Assembly: GCF_009821115.1 (NCBI RefSeq)
Contig: NZ_VYTY01000001.1
Coordinates: 640,811 to 704,810 of the forward strand
Length of the DNA stretch: 64,000 nt
Source: Nitrincola alkalisediminis
GTDB lineage: Bacteria; Pseudomonadota; Gammaproteobacteria; Pseudomonadales; Balneatricaceae
Direction of reading: 5' to 3'
Under the pieces are notes generated by a model. The model saw only the letters and a program-made list of their open reading frames with translations. It searched no databases and was not told the DNA's origin. A program made the position numbers and the translations under genes. Positions within the stretch are counted from its first letter, which is position 1; each line of letters starts with the position of its first letter. Below are positions 36,861 through 45,865 of the stretch, one piece after another.

Positions 36861-37490
36861 ATGCGCGCCCGAGTGAAGATTTGTGGTATTACCAACCTTG
36901 ATGACGCTTTGGCTTCTGTGAGTGCTGGAGCGGACGCCCTCGGTTTTGTTTTTTACAAACCAAGCCCGCGATATATTGAGCCTAATGCAGCTGCAGACAT
37001 TATTAAACAGTTACCTGCTTTTGTGACCAGCGTTGGATTGTTTGTTAATGAAACGCACAGCGAAATAGAACGCATTGTAGATCTCACACAGATTGATCTT
37101 TTGCAATTTCACGGTGATGAACCACCTCTGTTTTGCCAGGGCTTTTCAAGGCCTAGCATTAAAGCGCTTCGAGTAAGCAATGACATGGACTTGGTTCGTG
37201 AAGTTGAAGTCTACGCAGATGCTGTAAAAGGTGTATTGTTAGATACCTATGTTGCAGGAGTGCCGGGTGGAACGGGCGCACAGTTTGACTGGGGTCTAAT
37301 TCCTGATGGCTTAGCGGATAAAATTATCTTGGCGGGTGGTTTAGACCCTAACAATGTAGCGGAGGCTGTGTTATGTATAAAACCCTACGCGGTTGATGTG
37401 AGTGGTGGCGTTGAGAAAGCAAAAGGCTTTAAGGATATTTCAAAAGTTCAGCGATTTATTCACGAGGTAACGCGTGTCAGTATGCGTTAG
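36861..37490 (+). CDS. trpF: Phosphoribosylanthranilate isomerase
   Basis: TrpF isomerises phosphoribosylanthranilate in tryptophan synthesis. The 209-residue barrel has the catalytic cysteine in VKICGITN near residue 8, ALGFVFYKPSPRYI, LLDTYVAGVPGGTGAQFDW, LAGGLDPNNV and the catalytic aspartate in VDVSGGVEKAKG. It is intact, while the trpB and trpA genes that follow trpF in many relatives are gone except for a trpA 3' scrap. Confidence 0.96.
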   Translation: MRARVKICGITNLDDALASVSAGADALGFVFYKPSPRYIEPNAAADIIKQLPAFVTSVGLFVNETHSEIERIVDLTQIDLLQFHGDEPPLFCQGFSRPSIKALRVSNDMDLVREVEVYADAVKGVLLDTYVAGVPGGTGAQFDWGLIPDGLADKIILAGGLDPNNVAEAVLCIKPYAVDVSGGVEKAKGFKDISKVQRFIHEVTRVSMR

Positions 37491-37662
37491 CAAATAAGGA
37501 AGAGGGCGCATTGAGTGCTCGTCAATAGGGCGTTGTTTTTGATAGTGTCGTTACCCTTACCTTGTATTTGTAAAAGAGTCACTAATTTTAGTGCTGAATA
37601 TGTAGGGATCGCCTGTTAAAATCTTTTAAGTATGTCTTATGGCAAACGTGTTTTGAGTAAAA
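37491..37662. other. Non-coding stretch between trpF and the trpA remnant
   Basis: About 170 bases with no open frame of note. An AAGGAAGAGG near 37495 resembles a ribosome site and could be what is left of a trpB start. I could not recognise trpB coding sequence. The AT-rich part around 37550-37640 may hold the accD promoter. Confidence 0.4.
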
Positions 37663-37836
37663 ATGTTTCAGCTTTTTTGTGCTGATTCGGTAGGAACCAT
37701 CGAAAATGTATCCGATGGTGTAGTGGTTGGAAGCGTACTTGTGAGTCAAATTGCGTCTTTGGTCGATAGTCCGGAGTTGATCCCATCGAGGGTAAGCGCG
37801 ATAATTGCAGACATGCGAACGGCGATGGATGCCTGA
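37663..37836 (+). pseudogene. trpA: Remnant of trpA (tryptophan synthase alpha chain, C-terminal end)
   Basis: Reading from 37663, an open stretch of 57 codons ends at TGA 37834-37836. From about 37684 the translation matches the C-terminal end of TrpA: TIENVSDGVVVGSVLVSQI corresponds to the conserved phosphate-binding GxxVVGSALV strand, and it ends in the helix SAIIADMRTAMDA. The rest of the gene (about 210 residues) and trpB are absent. The place between trpF and accD is exactly where trpBA lie in many gammaproteobacteria. It is a deletion scar; the first codons (MFQLFC) are probably unrelated junction sequence. Confidence 0.85.
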
Positions 37837-37871
37837 TCTGATAATGCAACTTTTTCATCTGGATTAATGTA

Positions 37872-38804
37872 ATGAGCAGCTGGCTGGATAAAATAGTACC
37901 CTCTCTGGTGAAACGTACAGAAGCGAAACGTTCGAGTGTGCCAGAGGGATTGTGGGAAAAATGCCCGAAGTGTGATTCGGTTTTGTATAAGCCTGAATTG
38001 GACAAAAACTTAAATGTTTGCCCTAAGTGCGATCACCACATGCGCATTGGGGCTCGCCGTCGTTTGGATCTTTTCCTCGATCCTGATAATCGGAAAGAAA
38101 TCGGGGCTGATGTGTTGCCTGTGGATCGTCTTAAGTTTAAAGACTCCAAAAAATACAAAGATCGTCTAGTGGCGGCTGAAAAAAGCACCGGTGAGACGGA
38201 TGCCTTAGTCGCGATGAGTGGAACCCTTGAAGGTCAGCCAGTTGTGGCCGTTGCTTTTGAGTTTAACTTCATGGGCGGCTCTATGGGTGCGGTTGTCGGT
38301 GAGCGGTTTGTGCAAGCGGCTCATCTTGCCCTGGAGCGTAAAATTCCACTGGTTTGCTTTGCAGCATCTGGTGGAGCACGTATGCAGGAAGCCTTATTTT
38401 CATTGATGCAGATGGCTAAAACCAGTGCTGCACTCGAAAAAATGAAGCTTGCGGGTGTGCCGTATATCTCCGTATTGACCGACCCTGTTTACGGTGGTGT
38501 GTCAGCGAGTCTTGCGATGTTGGGAGATCTGAATATTGCTGAGCCCAATGCACTGATCGGCTTTGCTGGCCCGCGTGTGATTGAGCAGACCGTGCGTGAA
38601 AAACTCCCCGAAGGTTTTCAACGTAGTGAGTTTTTATTGGCCCACGGTCAGGTGGATATGATTGTTGAGCGGAAAGAGATGAGAACGCGTGTTGCGGCTA
38701 TTCTCAGTAAGCTCATGGGGCACCCGACGGTGTGTCCAGTGTCTGATGCGCCCGCATCAGAGGCTTCAACCGATGAACCTATTGAAAATGAAGTGAGTCA
38801 ATAA
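37872..38804 (+). CDS. accD: Acetyl-CoA carboxylase carboxyltransferase beta subunit
   Basis: AccD, with AccA, transfers carboxyl from biotin to acetyl-CoA, giving malonyl-CoA. The 310 residues begin [15 protein letters not shown] and have the zinc ribbon [24 protein letters not shown] at about residues 34-57, then the crotonase-like core with [34 protein letters not shown], and [16 protein letters not shown]. It is followed after two bases by folC. Confidence 0.97.
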   Translation: MSSWLDKIVPSLVKRTEAKRSSVPEGLWEKCPKCDSVLYKPELDKNLNVCPKCDHHMRIGARRRLDLFLDPDNRKEIGADVLPVDRLKFKDSKKYKDRLVAAEKSTGETDALVAMSGTLEGQPVVAVAFEFNFMGGSMGAVVGERFVQAAHLALERKIPLVCFAASGGARMQEALFSLMQMAKTSAALEKMKLAGVPYISVLTDPVYGGVSASLAMLGDLNIAEPNALIGFAGPRVIEQTVREKLPEGFQRSEFLLAHGQVDMIVERKEMRTRVAAILSKLMGHPTVCPVSDAPASEASTDEPIENEVSQ

Positions 38805-38806
38805 CT

Positions 38807-40093
38807 GTGGTAGAGGTTGCATCGTCGACGTGGGGTCTTTCCCGATGGTTGGAGTATATTGAATCTTGCCATCCTGGCGAAATTGATCTGGGTTTGGATC
38901 GTGTCAGTCAGGTTGCAGCTAAGCTGGAAATCAACTTAAACAAGAGCTTTGTTTTTACGGTGGGAGGGACCAACGGAAAGGGGACCACCACACGTCTCTT
39001 GGAGTCAGTGTTTTCGGCCGCTGGCTTGGTGGTTGCAACCTACACCTCGCCTCATTTTCTACGCTATAACGAGCGCGTTCGCTTGGCTGGCAAAGACATC
39101 AGTGATCAGGACTTGTGTCAATGTTTTGCGCAAATTGAAGCGGCGCGGTCCGATATACCCCTTACTTACTTTGAGTATGGAACATTAGCGGCCTTGTTGT
39201 TTTTTACTCAGACCGCGCCTGATATCGTTATTCTGGAAGTTGGGCTTGGTGGGCGTTTGGATGCGATCAACATCATTGATGCTGATGTTTCAATCGTGAC
39301 CACAGTGTCGATGGATCATATGGATTGGCTTGGTGACACGCGTGACGCGATAGGTTTTGAAAAAGCCGGTATTTATAGGTCTGAAAAACCGGCCATCTGT
39401 GGAGATCTGAATCCACCGCAAACTCTAGTAGACCATGCGCAGTCGATAGGTGCTCATTTATTCCTGCGCAACCTTGATTTTTCGATTCAAGAAAAAGATG
39501 GCGTCTGGGATTGGAAAGGACGCGATCTCCAGGGCGCTACCGTCGAGTTATTGGATTTAGATATGCCTGCTTTGCCTTTGCAAAATGCGGCCACAGCCGT
39601 TCAGGCCATTTTGCTTTCTCCATTTTCCGTGACGGAAGCTCATATTCGTTCGGGTTTGTGCAGTGCCTCATTAACAGGGCGTATGCAAATGCTCAGGCTG
39701 AATGATTCAGAATGTATTCTTGATGTGGCGCATAATCCAGAATCGGCGGCGTATCTCAGCTCGGCTTTAAGTAAGCTTCCCCCAAAGCCAACACACGTTG
39801 TTCTTGGAATGTTGGCAGATAAAGATATAGGTGAAGTTTTACGAGCACTTCGTTTAGACGTTGACCATTGGCACCTTGTCAGTCTCGATACACCTCGTGG
39901 TGCAACCGCAAAACAATTGCAGGCATTTTTTAACGACTGCGCACCGAATCACTTGGATAAGCTCACTCTTCATTCTGACGTACCGAGTGCGTTAACCTAT
40001 CTTTCCCAGCATCTTTCTGAGCAGCATCGAGTGGTCGTGGCAGGCTCATTCTATACCGTGACAGATGCGTTAGCCTATTTAACTTCCCCTTAG
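38807..40093 (+). CDS. folC: Dihydrofolate synthase / folylpolyglutamate synthase
   Basis: FolC adds glutamate to dihydropteroate and to folates. The 428 residues have the Mur-ligase-type ATP site VGGTNGKGTTTRLLESVF near residue 53, TYTSPHFLRYNERVR, FEYGTLAALLFF, LEVGLGGRLDAINI, SMDHMDWLGDT and DVAHNPESAAYL. It starts at GTG 38807, just past the accD stop, so it is cotranscribed with accD as in E. coli and Pseudomonas. Confidence 0.95.
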   Translation: MVEVASSTWGLSRWLEYIESCHPGEIDLGLDRVSQVAAKLEINLNKSFVFTVGGTNGKGTTTRLLESVFSAAGLVVATYTSPHFLRYNERVRLAGKDISDQDLCQCFAQIEAARSDIPLTYFEYGTLAALLFFTQTAPDIVILEVGLGGRLDAINIIDADVSIVTTVSMDHMDWLGDTRDAIGFEKAGIYRSEKPAICGDLNPPQTLVDHAQSIGAHLFLRNLDFSIQEKDGVWDWKGRDLQGATVELLDLDMPALPLQNAATAVQAILLSPFSVTEAHIRSGLCSASLTGRMQMLRLNDSECILDVAHNPESAAYLSSALSKLPPKPTHVVLGMLADKDIGEVLRALRLDVDHWHLVSLDTPRGATAKQLQAFFNDCAPNHLDKLTLHSDVPSALTYLSQHLSEQHRVVVAGSFYTVTDALAYLTSP

Positions 40094-40107
40094 GTTAGTA
40101 AAAACAA

Positions 40108-40713
40108 ATGAAAGATGCGATTAAATATAGAGTCACGGGCGCCTTGATTTTAGGCGTTATGTTAGCGGCATTAGTTCCATTTGCATTCGATGGTGCAGGG
40201 CATGGTGAACGCTATGTTGCGCCTGCCGTGCAGATCGCGCCTAGACCTGTTGCCCCTGAGCCAGTATTGCAACCTGTGCCAGACATCGGCGTTCAGGTGG
40301 AGGCTCAGGTGGAAGAAGCGGTTGTCGCGGCTCCCGTTGTTATTGAGCGAACCCCACCTGCACCTGTTCAGCAGGTTGTGAGTATCGACCCTCCACAGGC
40401 TTCGGTGTCTCGTCCGTTGGAATCTTTAGCGCCGACGTTAAATCCTGTGCAAGAAGCCCCGGCTTTAGATGCCGATCAGATACCCGCTGCATGGGCACTT
40501 CAGCTTGCGAGCTTTCGTCAAGAAGCGAATGCGCGTGAACTTAGAACGCGGCTCATTAATGCCGGTCATCGTGTGTACATTCGCCATGGGGATGATGTTG
40601 TTCGAGTGTTTGTCGGTCCCGAGATGCAGCGTACACGTCTTGAAGAGTTGAAGGTCAGTCTTAAGAATGAATATGGCTTAGACGGCATTATCGTTCGCTT
40701 TTCAACGCAATAA
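40108..40713 (+). CDS. dedD: SPOR-domain protein, DedD-like
   Basis: DedD-type proteins sit in the inner membrane and bind denuded septal peptidoglycan through a SPOR domain. The 201 residues have one N-terminal membrane helix (about 8-27, RVTGALILGVMLAALVPFAF), a long proline/valine/glutamate-rich periplasmic linker, and a C-terminal SPOR domain from about residue 128 (AWALQLASFRQEANARELRTRLINAGHRVYI). Position between folC and cvpA is conserved. Confidence 0.92.
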   Translation: MKDAIKYRVTGALILGVMLAALVPFAFDGAGHGERYVAPAVQIAPRPVAPEPVLQPVPDIGVQVEAQVEEAVVAAPVVIERTPPAPVQQVVSIDPPQASVSRPLESLAPTLNPVQEAPALDADQIPAAWALQLASFRQEANARELRTRLINAGHRVYIRHGDDVVRVFVGPEMQRTRLEELKVSLKNEYGLDGIIVRFSTQ

Positions 40714-40774
40714 CACGATAGGTTTGCTGCAGTTGCTCTGTTAAACTAGGCACATTGAGGATGTAATTGGATTC

Positions 40775-41275
40775 ATGATGAATTGGGTTGATTGGACAAT
40801 TATTGGTATTATTGCCATATCGGCAGTGTTAAGTCTTAGAAGAGGCTTTGTCAAAGAGGCAATATCCCTTGCTTCTTGGGTAGCGGCTTTTATTGTTGGA
40901 CGTTTATTTTCTGATGTGTTGGCGGATATCCTTTCAGGCTATCTTGATGTGCCACCATCGGTCCATTTACTCATCGCATTCTCTGTGCTGTTCATCGCCA
41001 CGCTGATTGTTGGAAACCTCTTGGCTTCTTTAATTGGCGGCTTGGTGCATGCAACGGGCTTATCCGCCACCGACCGGATTTTGGGCGTTGGTTTTGGTGT
41101 GCTTAGAGGCGGTTTAGTGGTTGTGATCATGATTGTGTTATTAAAAATGACACCCGCTATACAAGATCCCTGGTGGAATGAGTCCGTGCTTATTCCGCAT
41201 TTTTTGGTGATGGAAACCTGGTCAAGGGATATGGCGCAGGATATAGGGCAGGCGATCTGGAATATAGGTCGCTGA
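40775..41275 (+). CDS. cvpA: CvpA family membrane protein
   Basis: The 166 residues contain four hydrophobic helices and the CvpA pattern: NWVDWTIIGIIAISAVLSLRRGFVKEAISLASWVAAFIVGRLF at the start and DRILGVGFGVLRGGLVV further on. CvpA proteins were named from colicin V production and are linked to envelope homeostasis; mechanism is not known. It is directly upstream of purF, as in E. coli. Confidence 0.94.
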   Translation: MMNWVDWTIIGIIAISAVLSLRRGFVKEAISLASWVAAFIVGRLFSDVLADILSGYLDVPPSVHLLIAFSVLFIATLIVGNLLASLIGGLVHATGLSATDRILGVGFGVLRGGLVVVIMIVLLKMTPAIQDPWWNESVLIPHFLVMETWSRDMAQDIGQAIWNIGR

Positions 41276-41325
41276 GCTATCTTACATGGATCTCGAATTA
41301 ACGCGTCTCTCTTGAGGTTGATTGA

Positions 41326-42852
41326 ATGTGCGGTATCGTCGGCATTTTTGCCAGAAGCAATGTTAACCAGACTATTTTCGATGCACTAACAGTGCTGCAA
41401 CACCGTGGGCAGGATGCAGCCGGTATGGTAACTTGTGAGGGTGATCGTTTCTTTATGCGCAAAGACAACGGTCTTGTTAACGAAGTATTCAGAACGCGTC
41501 ACATGAAACGCTTGATGGGTAATATGGGGATAGGGCATGTTCGCTATCCTACAGCCGGTAGTTCTAGCTCTGCGGAAGCTCAGCCGTTCTATGTAAACTC
41601 TCCTTATGGTATAGCCTTAGCTCATAACGGAAATTTGACCAATGCTGAAGCCTTGGCGGATGATATTTTCCGTGCAGACTTGCGACACATTAATACCACG
41701 TCGGACTCTGAGGTGTTGTTGAATGTGTTTGCTCACGAGCTCCAGCGTCTTGGCAAGCTGACACCGACGGCTGTCGATATGTTTAAAGCCGTTGAAGAAG
41801 TGCACAAGCGTTGTCAGGGTGGTTATGCCGTGGTTGCCATGATCACAGGTTACGGTGTTTTGGCTTTCCGTGATCCATACGGAATTCGTCCATTGGTCTA
41901 CGGCAAGCGTGTGGTTGATGGCAAAGTCGAGTACATGGTGGCATCCGAAAGCGTGGCCCTTGATACCTCAGGTTTTGAGCGTGTACGCGATTTAGTGCCG
42001 GGTGAAGCGCTCTACATCGATAACGAAGGCCAGTTGTTCTTGCAGCAGTGCGCAACTCAGCAGACATTGGCGCCTTGTTTATTTGAGTATGTCTATCTTG
42101 CTCGCCCTGATTCCATTATTGAAAATATCTCTGTTCATTCTTCCAGAATGCTAATGGGGGTCAAGCTTGCGGATAAAATTAAGAAAGAGCGTCCTGATCA
42201 CGATATCGATGTGGTTATTCCCATACCCGATACAAGTCGAACGGCGGCTCTCGAAATGGCGCATGCATTAGGTGTTACTTTCCGAGAAGGCTTTATTAAA
42301 AATCGATATATTGGCCGCACGTTTATTATGCCGGGTCAGACATTACGCAAAAAGTCTGTTCGTCAAAAGCTCAACCCAATTGCATCGGAGTTTAAAGATA
42401 AAGTAGTGATGCTGGTTGATGACTCAATCGTGCGGGGAACCACCTCTAAGCAAATTGTGCAGATGGCGCGTGACGCTGGCGCTCGAAAAGTCTATTTTGC
42501 ATCCGCTGCCCCCGAGGTTCGTTTTCCGAACGTATACGGCATCGACATGCCAAGTGCCACTGAATTAGTGGCTCATGGCCGCTCAGCTGAAGACGTTGGC
42601 AACTATATCGGTTGCGATTGGATGCTGTATCAGGACCTGGATGACCTCAAGGCATGCATTACAGAGCTGAATTCAGATATTAAAGAGTTTGATACCTGTG
42701 TTTTTGATGGCAAGTACGTCACGGGTTCGGTGAACGCTGAATACTTACAAAAGCTTGAGAGCAAGCGCAATGATGATGCCAAAACCATGGCTGATTCAGA
42801 TAGCGATGCAGAAGAAGATGCATCTGCCGATCTTCACACTCGTATTAACTGA
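41326..42852 (+). CDS. purF: Amidophosphoribosyltransferase
   Basis: PurF makes phosphoribosylamine from PRPP and glutamine, the first step of purine synthesis. The mature N-terminal catalytic cysteine is Cys2 in MCGIVGIFA. Glutaminase motifs ([23 protein letters not shown]) are followed by the PRPP site [27 protein letters not shown] near residue 363. The 508-residue length is normal. Purine repression by PurR is possible but I saw no clear site. Confidence 0.97.
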   Translation: MCGIVGIFARSNVNQTIFDALTVLQHRGQDAAGMVTCEGDRFFMRKDNGLVNEVFRTRHMKRLMGNMGIGHVRYPTAGSSSSAEAQPFYVNSPYGIALAHNGNLTNAEALADDIFRADLRHINTTSDSEVLLNVFAHELQRLGKLTPTAVDMFKAVEEVHKRCQGGYAVVAMITGYGVLAFRDPYGIRPLVYGKRVVDGKVEYMVASESVALDTSGFERVRDLVPGEALYIDNEGQLFLQQCATQQTLAPCLFEYVYLARPDSIIENISVHSSRMLMGVKLADKIKKERPDHDIDVVIPIPDTSRTAALEMAHALGVTFREGFIKNRYIGRTFIMPGQTLRKKSVRQKLNPIASEFKDKVVMLVDDSIVRGTTSKQIVQMARDAGARKVYFASAAPEVRFPNVYGIDMPSATELVAHGRSAEDVGNYIGCDWMLYQDLDDLKACITELNSDIKEFDTCVFDGKYVTGSVNAEYLQKLESKRNDDAKTMADSDSDAEEDASADLHTRIN

Positions 42853-42861
42853 GGTATCCCT

Positions 42862-44076
42862 ATGACTGATTCGTTTGAGCGTGCTTCTCGCATTCAATTC
42901 TCCGGTCAGGAGTATGACCTTGAGACCTTAGCCGTTCGAGCGGGTCAGCATCGGAGTGATGAAGGCGAGCATAGCGACGCTATTTTTCCGACCTCAAGCT
43001 TTGTTTTTTCGACGGCGCGTGAAGCGGCTGCTCGCTTTGGTGGCGAGGAAGACGGCAATATATACTCGCGTTTTACCAACCCAACGGTGCGTGCATTCGA
43101 AAAACGGATTGCAGCGCTTGAGGGTGGGGAACGTGCAGTTGCGACAGCCTCTGGCATGGCCGCGATCTTGAGTTTGGGCTTGGCGTTGATGAAGACAGGC
43201 GACCACGTCGTGTGTTCAAGAAGCGTCTTTGGATCCACCGTGGCACTTTTTACTCGTTATTTAAGTCGTGCGGGTATCGAAACCACGTTTGTTGATCCAA
43301 CGAATTTAAACGCTTGGTCTGCCGCCATTAGGCCTGAGACCAAAATGTTTTTCTTGGAAACCCCTTCAAATCCCTTGGCGGAGCTGACGGATATTTCAGC
43401 CGTTGCCGAGATCGCTCATGGAGCGGGTGCTCTGCTAGTTGTGGATAATTGTTTCTTAACCCCTGCATTGCAGCGCCCATTAGCCTTGGGGGCTGATATT
43501 ATCATGCATTCGGCAACCAAGTACCTAGACGGTCAAGGGCGCTGCATTGGCGGTGTGCTGGTTGGACGTGATGCCGAGATGGAAGCCATTTTTGGCTTTA
43601 TTCGCACAGGTGGTGCCTGCTTAAGCCCGTTTAATGCCTGGGTCTTTTTGAAGGGCTTAGAGACCTTGCCGCTGCGCATGCAAGCGCACAGCGAGCGCGC
43701 ATTAACCTTGGCTAAGTGGTTGCAAACCCAGAAAGGGATTAACAAAGTCTATTACTCAGGACTTGAAGATCATCCTCAGCATGCATTGGCCTGTCGTCAA
43801 CAGAGCGCGTTTGGTGGCGTTTTGTCCTTTGAAGTTGAGGGTGACAAAGACGCGGCTTGGCGTTTCATTGATGCGACAGAGATTATCTCAATCACTGGCA
43901 ATCTCGGTGATGTTAAGTCGACCATAACCCATCCGGCCACAACAACGCACGGTCGTATGACACCAGAAGAACGTGCCGATGCAGGCATTAAAGATAACTT
44001 GATCCGTCTGTCAGTGGGTCTTGAGTCTGTTGATGATCTTAAAGCTGACTTGTTGAAAGGCTTAGCTGCGGTCTAG
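42862..44076 (+). CDS. metZ: O-succinylhomoserine sulfhydrylase
   Basis: MetZ makes homocysteine directly from O-succinylhomoserine and sulfide with pyridoxal phosphate. The 404-residue Cys/Met-metabolism enzyme has NIYSRFTNPTVRAFEKRIAALEGGERAVATASGMAA, the aspartate motif VVDNCFLTPALQRPL and the PLP lysine in HSATKYLDGQGRCIGG near residue 219. ESP contact region SNLGDVKSTITHPATTTHG-like segment is present. It is nine bases after purF, as in Pseudomonas, which supports metZ over metB. Confidence 0.95.
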   Translation: MTDSFERASRIQFSGQEYDLETLAVRAGQHRSDEGEHSDAIFPTSSFVFSTAREAAARFGGEEDGNIYSRFTNPTVRAFEKRIAALEGGERAVATASGMAAILSLGLALMKTGDHVVCSRSVFGSTVALFTRYLSRAGIETTFVDPTNLNAWSAAIRPETKMFFLETPSNPLAELTDISAVAEIAHGAGALLVVDNCFLTPALQRPLALGADIIMHSATKYLDGQGRCIGGVLVGRDAEMEAIFGFIRTGGACLSPFNAWVFLKGLETLPLRMQAHSERALTLAKWLQTQKGINKVYYSGLEDHPQHALACRQQSAFGGVLSFEVEGDKDAAWRFIDATEIISITGNLGDVKSTITHPATTTHGRMTPEERADAGIKDNLIRLSVGLESVDDLKADLLKGLAAV

Positions 44077-44085
44077 ATCGAATAC

Positions 44086-45060
44086 ATGTCTTTAATTTAC
44101 CTTGCGCCCATGGAGGGTGTAGTTGACTACACCCTGCGTGATATCTTAACGGCATCCGGCAATGTCGATCACTGCGTTACTGAATTTATTCGAGTTTCTG
44201 AACGTCTATTACCCGTCTCTGTCTTTTATCGAATGATGCCAGAATTGCATCATGGAGGTAAAACGCACTCGGGTGTACCTGTGTTTGCCCAATTGCTGGG
44301 TAGTGAGCCTTCAGTCCTTGCCGAAAATGCAGCTCGTGTTGTTGAGTTAGGGGCACCTGGCGTTGACCTGAATTTTGGCTGCCCCGCAAAAACCGTGAAT
44401 AAAAGTCGAGGCGGCGCTGTTCTGTTAAAAGAACCGGAGCTCATTCATTCCATTGTAAGTGCCGTCAGAGAGGCGATTCCTTCATCTATTCCTGTAACGG
44501 CCAAAATGCGTTTGGGGTATTTTGATAAATCTTTGGCAATTGAAAACGCACAAGCCATTGAATCAGCAGGGGCGTCAACCTTAACGATTCATGCTCGAAC
44601 AAAAGAAGAAGGCTATAAGCCGCCTGCGCATTGGGAATGGATTGCAAAAATCCGTGATCATGTGTCTTTGCATCTGGTTGCCAATGGTGAAGTTTGGACG
44701 CCGGAAGATTATCATCGCTGTCGGCAGGTGTCAGGTTGTGCGGATGTGATGATCGGCCGTGGAATGTTAGCCAATCCTTTTTTGGCCGATCAAATTAAAC
44801 AGGGTCAGGACGTTAGCGCAGCGTCTGATGAGCAATGGGTTGCGCTCATTCCCATGTTGGAACGTTATCATCAACAGGTGATCGATGATTTATCGGAGCG
44901 GCATGTGCATGGGCGGATCAAGCAATGGTTGAGCATGTTAAAATTGGGTTACCCGCAAGCGTCACGGTTGTTTGATCGAATACGCTCTGAGCGAGACCCG
45001 CTGAGCATCATGGAGACTATTCGAGCTGAAAGAGAGCATTACTCTGTTCCAGCCGAATAG
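44086..45060 (+). CDS. dusC: tRNA-dihydrouridine(16) synthase DusC
   Basis: DusC reduces uridine 16 in the tRNA D-loop using FMN. The 324 residues have the N-terminal LAPMEGVVDYTLRDIL, the catalytic cysteine in DLNFGCPAKTVNKSRGG near residue 99, TAKMRLGY, TIHARTKEEGYKPPAHWEWI and NGEVWTPEDY with IGRGMLANPFL. The FMN-binding and cysteine context favour DusC rather than DusA or DusB. It is nine bases downstream of metZ. Confidence 0.93.
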   Translation: MSLIYLAPMEGVVDYTLRDILTASGNVDHCVTEFIRVSERLLPVSVFYRMMPELHHGGKTHSGVPVFAQLLGSEPSVLAENAARVVELGAPGVDLNFGCPAKTVNKSRGGAVLLKEPELIHSIVSAVREAIPSSIPVTAKMRLGYFDKSLAIENAQAIESAGASTLTIHARTKEEGYKPPAHWEWIAKIRDHVSLHLVANGEVWTPEDYHRCRQVSGCADVMIGRGMLANPFLADQIKQGQDVSAASDEQWVALIPMLERYHQQVIDDLSERHVHGRIKQWLSMLKLGYPQASRLFDRIRSERDPLSIMETIRAEREHYSVPAE

Positions 45061-45068
45061 CTTAGATC

Positions 45069-45311
45069 TTACTGGCGATTGTCCATACGCTCTTGATGAA
45101 GGCGCTGCTGCTCTCTCCAGGCTTCATACATCTCTTCATCTGTTGGTTGCGTGAGTGCTGAATACCAAACAGGGGACGTGCCTAATAAAAAACCGCTCAC
45201 GGCGATTACAAGTCCTAAGACCTTCATTTTAGGTTTAATACTTAAACCCAATATGACCACCAGTAATCCACTAAAGTGTAAGACGTAGGTCATGAATGAA
45301 CCCATGGTCAT
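45069..45311 (-). CDS. Small predicted membrane protein
   Basis: An 80-residue protein with two hydrophobic segments (about residues 8-23 and 30-48) and a charged, glutamine-rich C-terminal tail (TDEEMYEAWREQQRLHQERMDNRQ). I do not recognise a family. Its ATG overlaps the stop of the preceding DUF2185-like gene by four bases, so the two are cotranscribed and probably coupled. Confidence 0.7.
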   Translation of the reverse strand: MTMGSFMTYVLHFSGLLVVILGLSIKPKMKVLGLVIAVSGFLLGTSPVWYSALTQPTDEEMYEAWREQQRLHQERMDNRQ

Positions 45312-45742
45312 AGCGTTTCCTTATCGGCAAATTTGGTGCGAATGAATTCCTCAACATCATTGGTGATCATGACTTCGGTTGTCGGGACAGGGATTTGATA
45401 GTCATACACCTGTATCCAGCCATCGGTGTCTGGAGCTCTTTCCCACACGGTGCCTGCATTGTATTGAACGAGAGGCGTCAGAGACGGGTCGAGTAGGCAG
45501 ATTTTTTCAAGTGGAACGGGGAGAAGATTTTTCATTTCATCCGCTAAAAAATCGTCTGTTTCGTAGCCTGTAAACATTCGCCAACCCGTATCATTTAAAT
45601 GCTCCGGTACGGTTTTGTACATAAAGCGAATAGGGAGCTTTTCATCAAATACCAGTCGGGATGCAAGAACTAAAAATCCATTTTTGGTTTGGGCTGTTTC
45701 GTAGCCGGGTTCAGGAGCTGTGTCAGAATTTAAAGGCTTCAT
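45308..45742 (-). CDS. DUF2185-domain (Imm33-like) protein
   Basis: The 144 residues carry a pattern I recognise as DUF2185, a domain shared with predicted immunity proteins: FLVLASRLVFDEKLPIRFMYKTVPEHLNDTGWRMFTGYETDDFL, then LLDPSLTPLVQYNAGTVWERAPDTDGW. It is predicted to be cytoplasmic. No toxin gene is near, so an immunity role is not supported here. It is followed with a 4-base overlap by a small membrane protein gene. Confidence 0.7.
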   Translation of the reverse strand: MKPLNSDTAPEPGYETAQTKNGFLVLASRLVFDEKLPIRFMYKTVPEHLNDTGWRMFTGYETDDFLADEMKNLLPVPLEKICLLDPSLTPLVQYNAGTVWERAPDTDGWIQVYDYQIPVPTTEVMITNDVEEFIRTKFADKETL

Positions 45743-45817
45743 ACCACCCTCGATTGAGTTAATAATAGCGCAGTTTAACAGCTACGCCTTAGCGCTGCAT
45801 TAAGGTAATTTAGACGT

Positions 45818-45848
45818 AAAAAAGCCCTGAATGGTTCAGGGCTTTTTT
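45818..45848. terminator. Strong terminator of acnB
   Basis: AAAAAAGCCCTGAA (45818-45831) and TTCAGGGCTTTTTT (45835-45848) form a 14-bp perfect stem with a 3-base loop and A/T tracts on both sides, so it works in both directions. It ends the acnB transcript. Confidence 0.92.
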
Positions 45849-45865
45849 GTCAGCCGTTTAACGAA

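Noticed and set aside
37663..37836. The trpA remnant as a real small gene
   Set aside because: The conserved part begins mid-domain, lacks a ribosome site, and matches only the TrpA end; a remnant explains it better.
45069..45742. Toxin-immunity system
   Set aside because: Only an immunity-like domain is present; no toxin or secretion gene is next to it.
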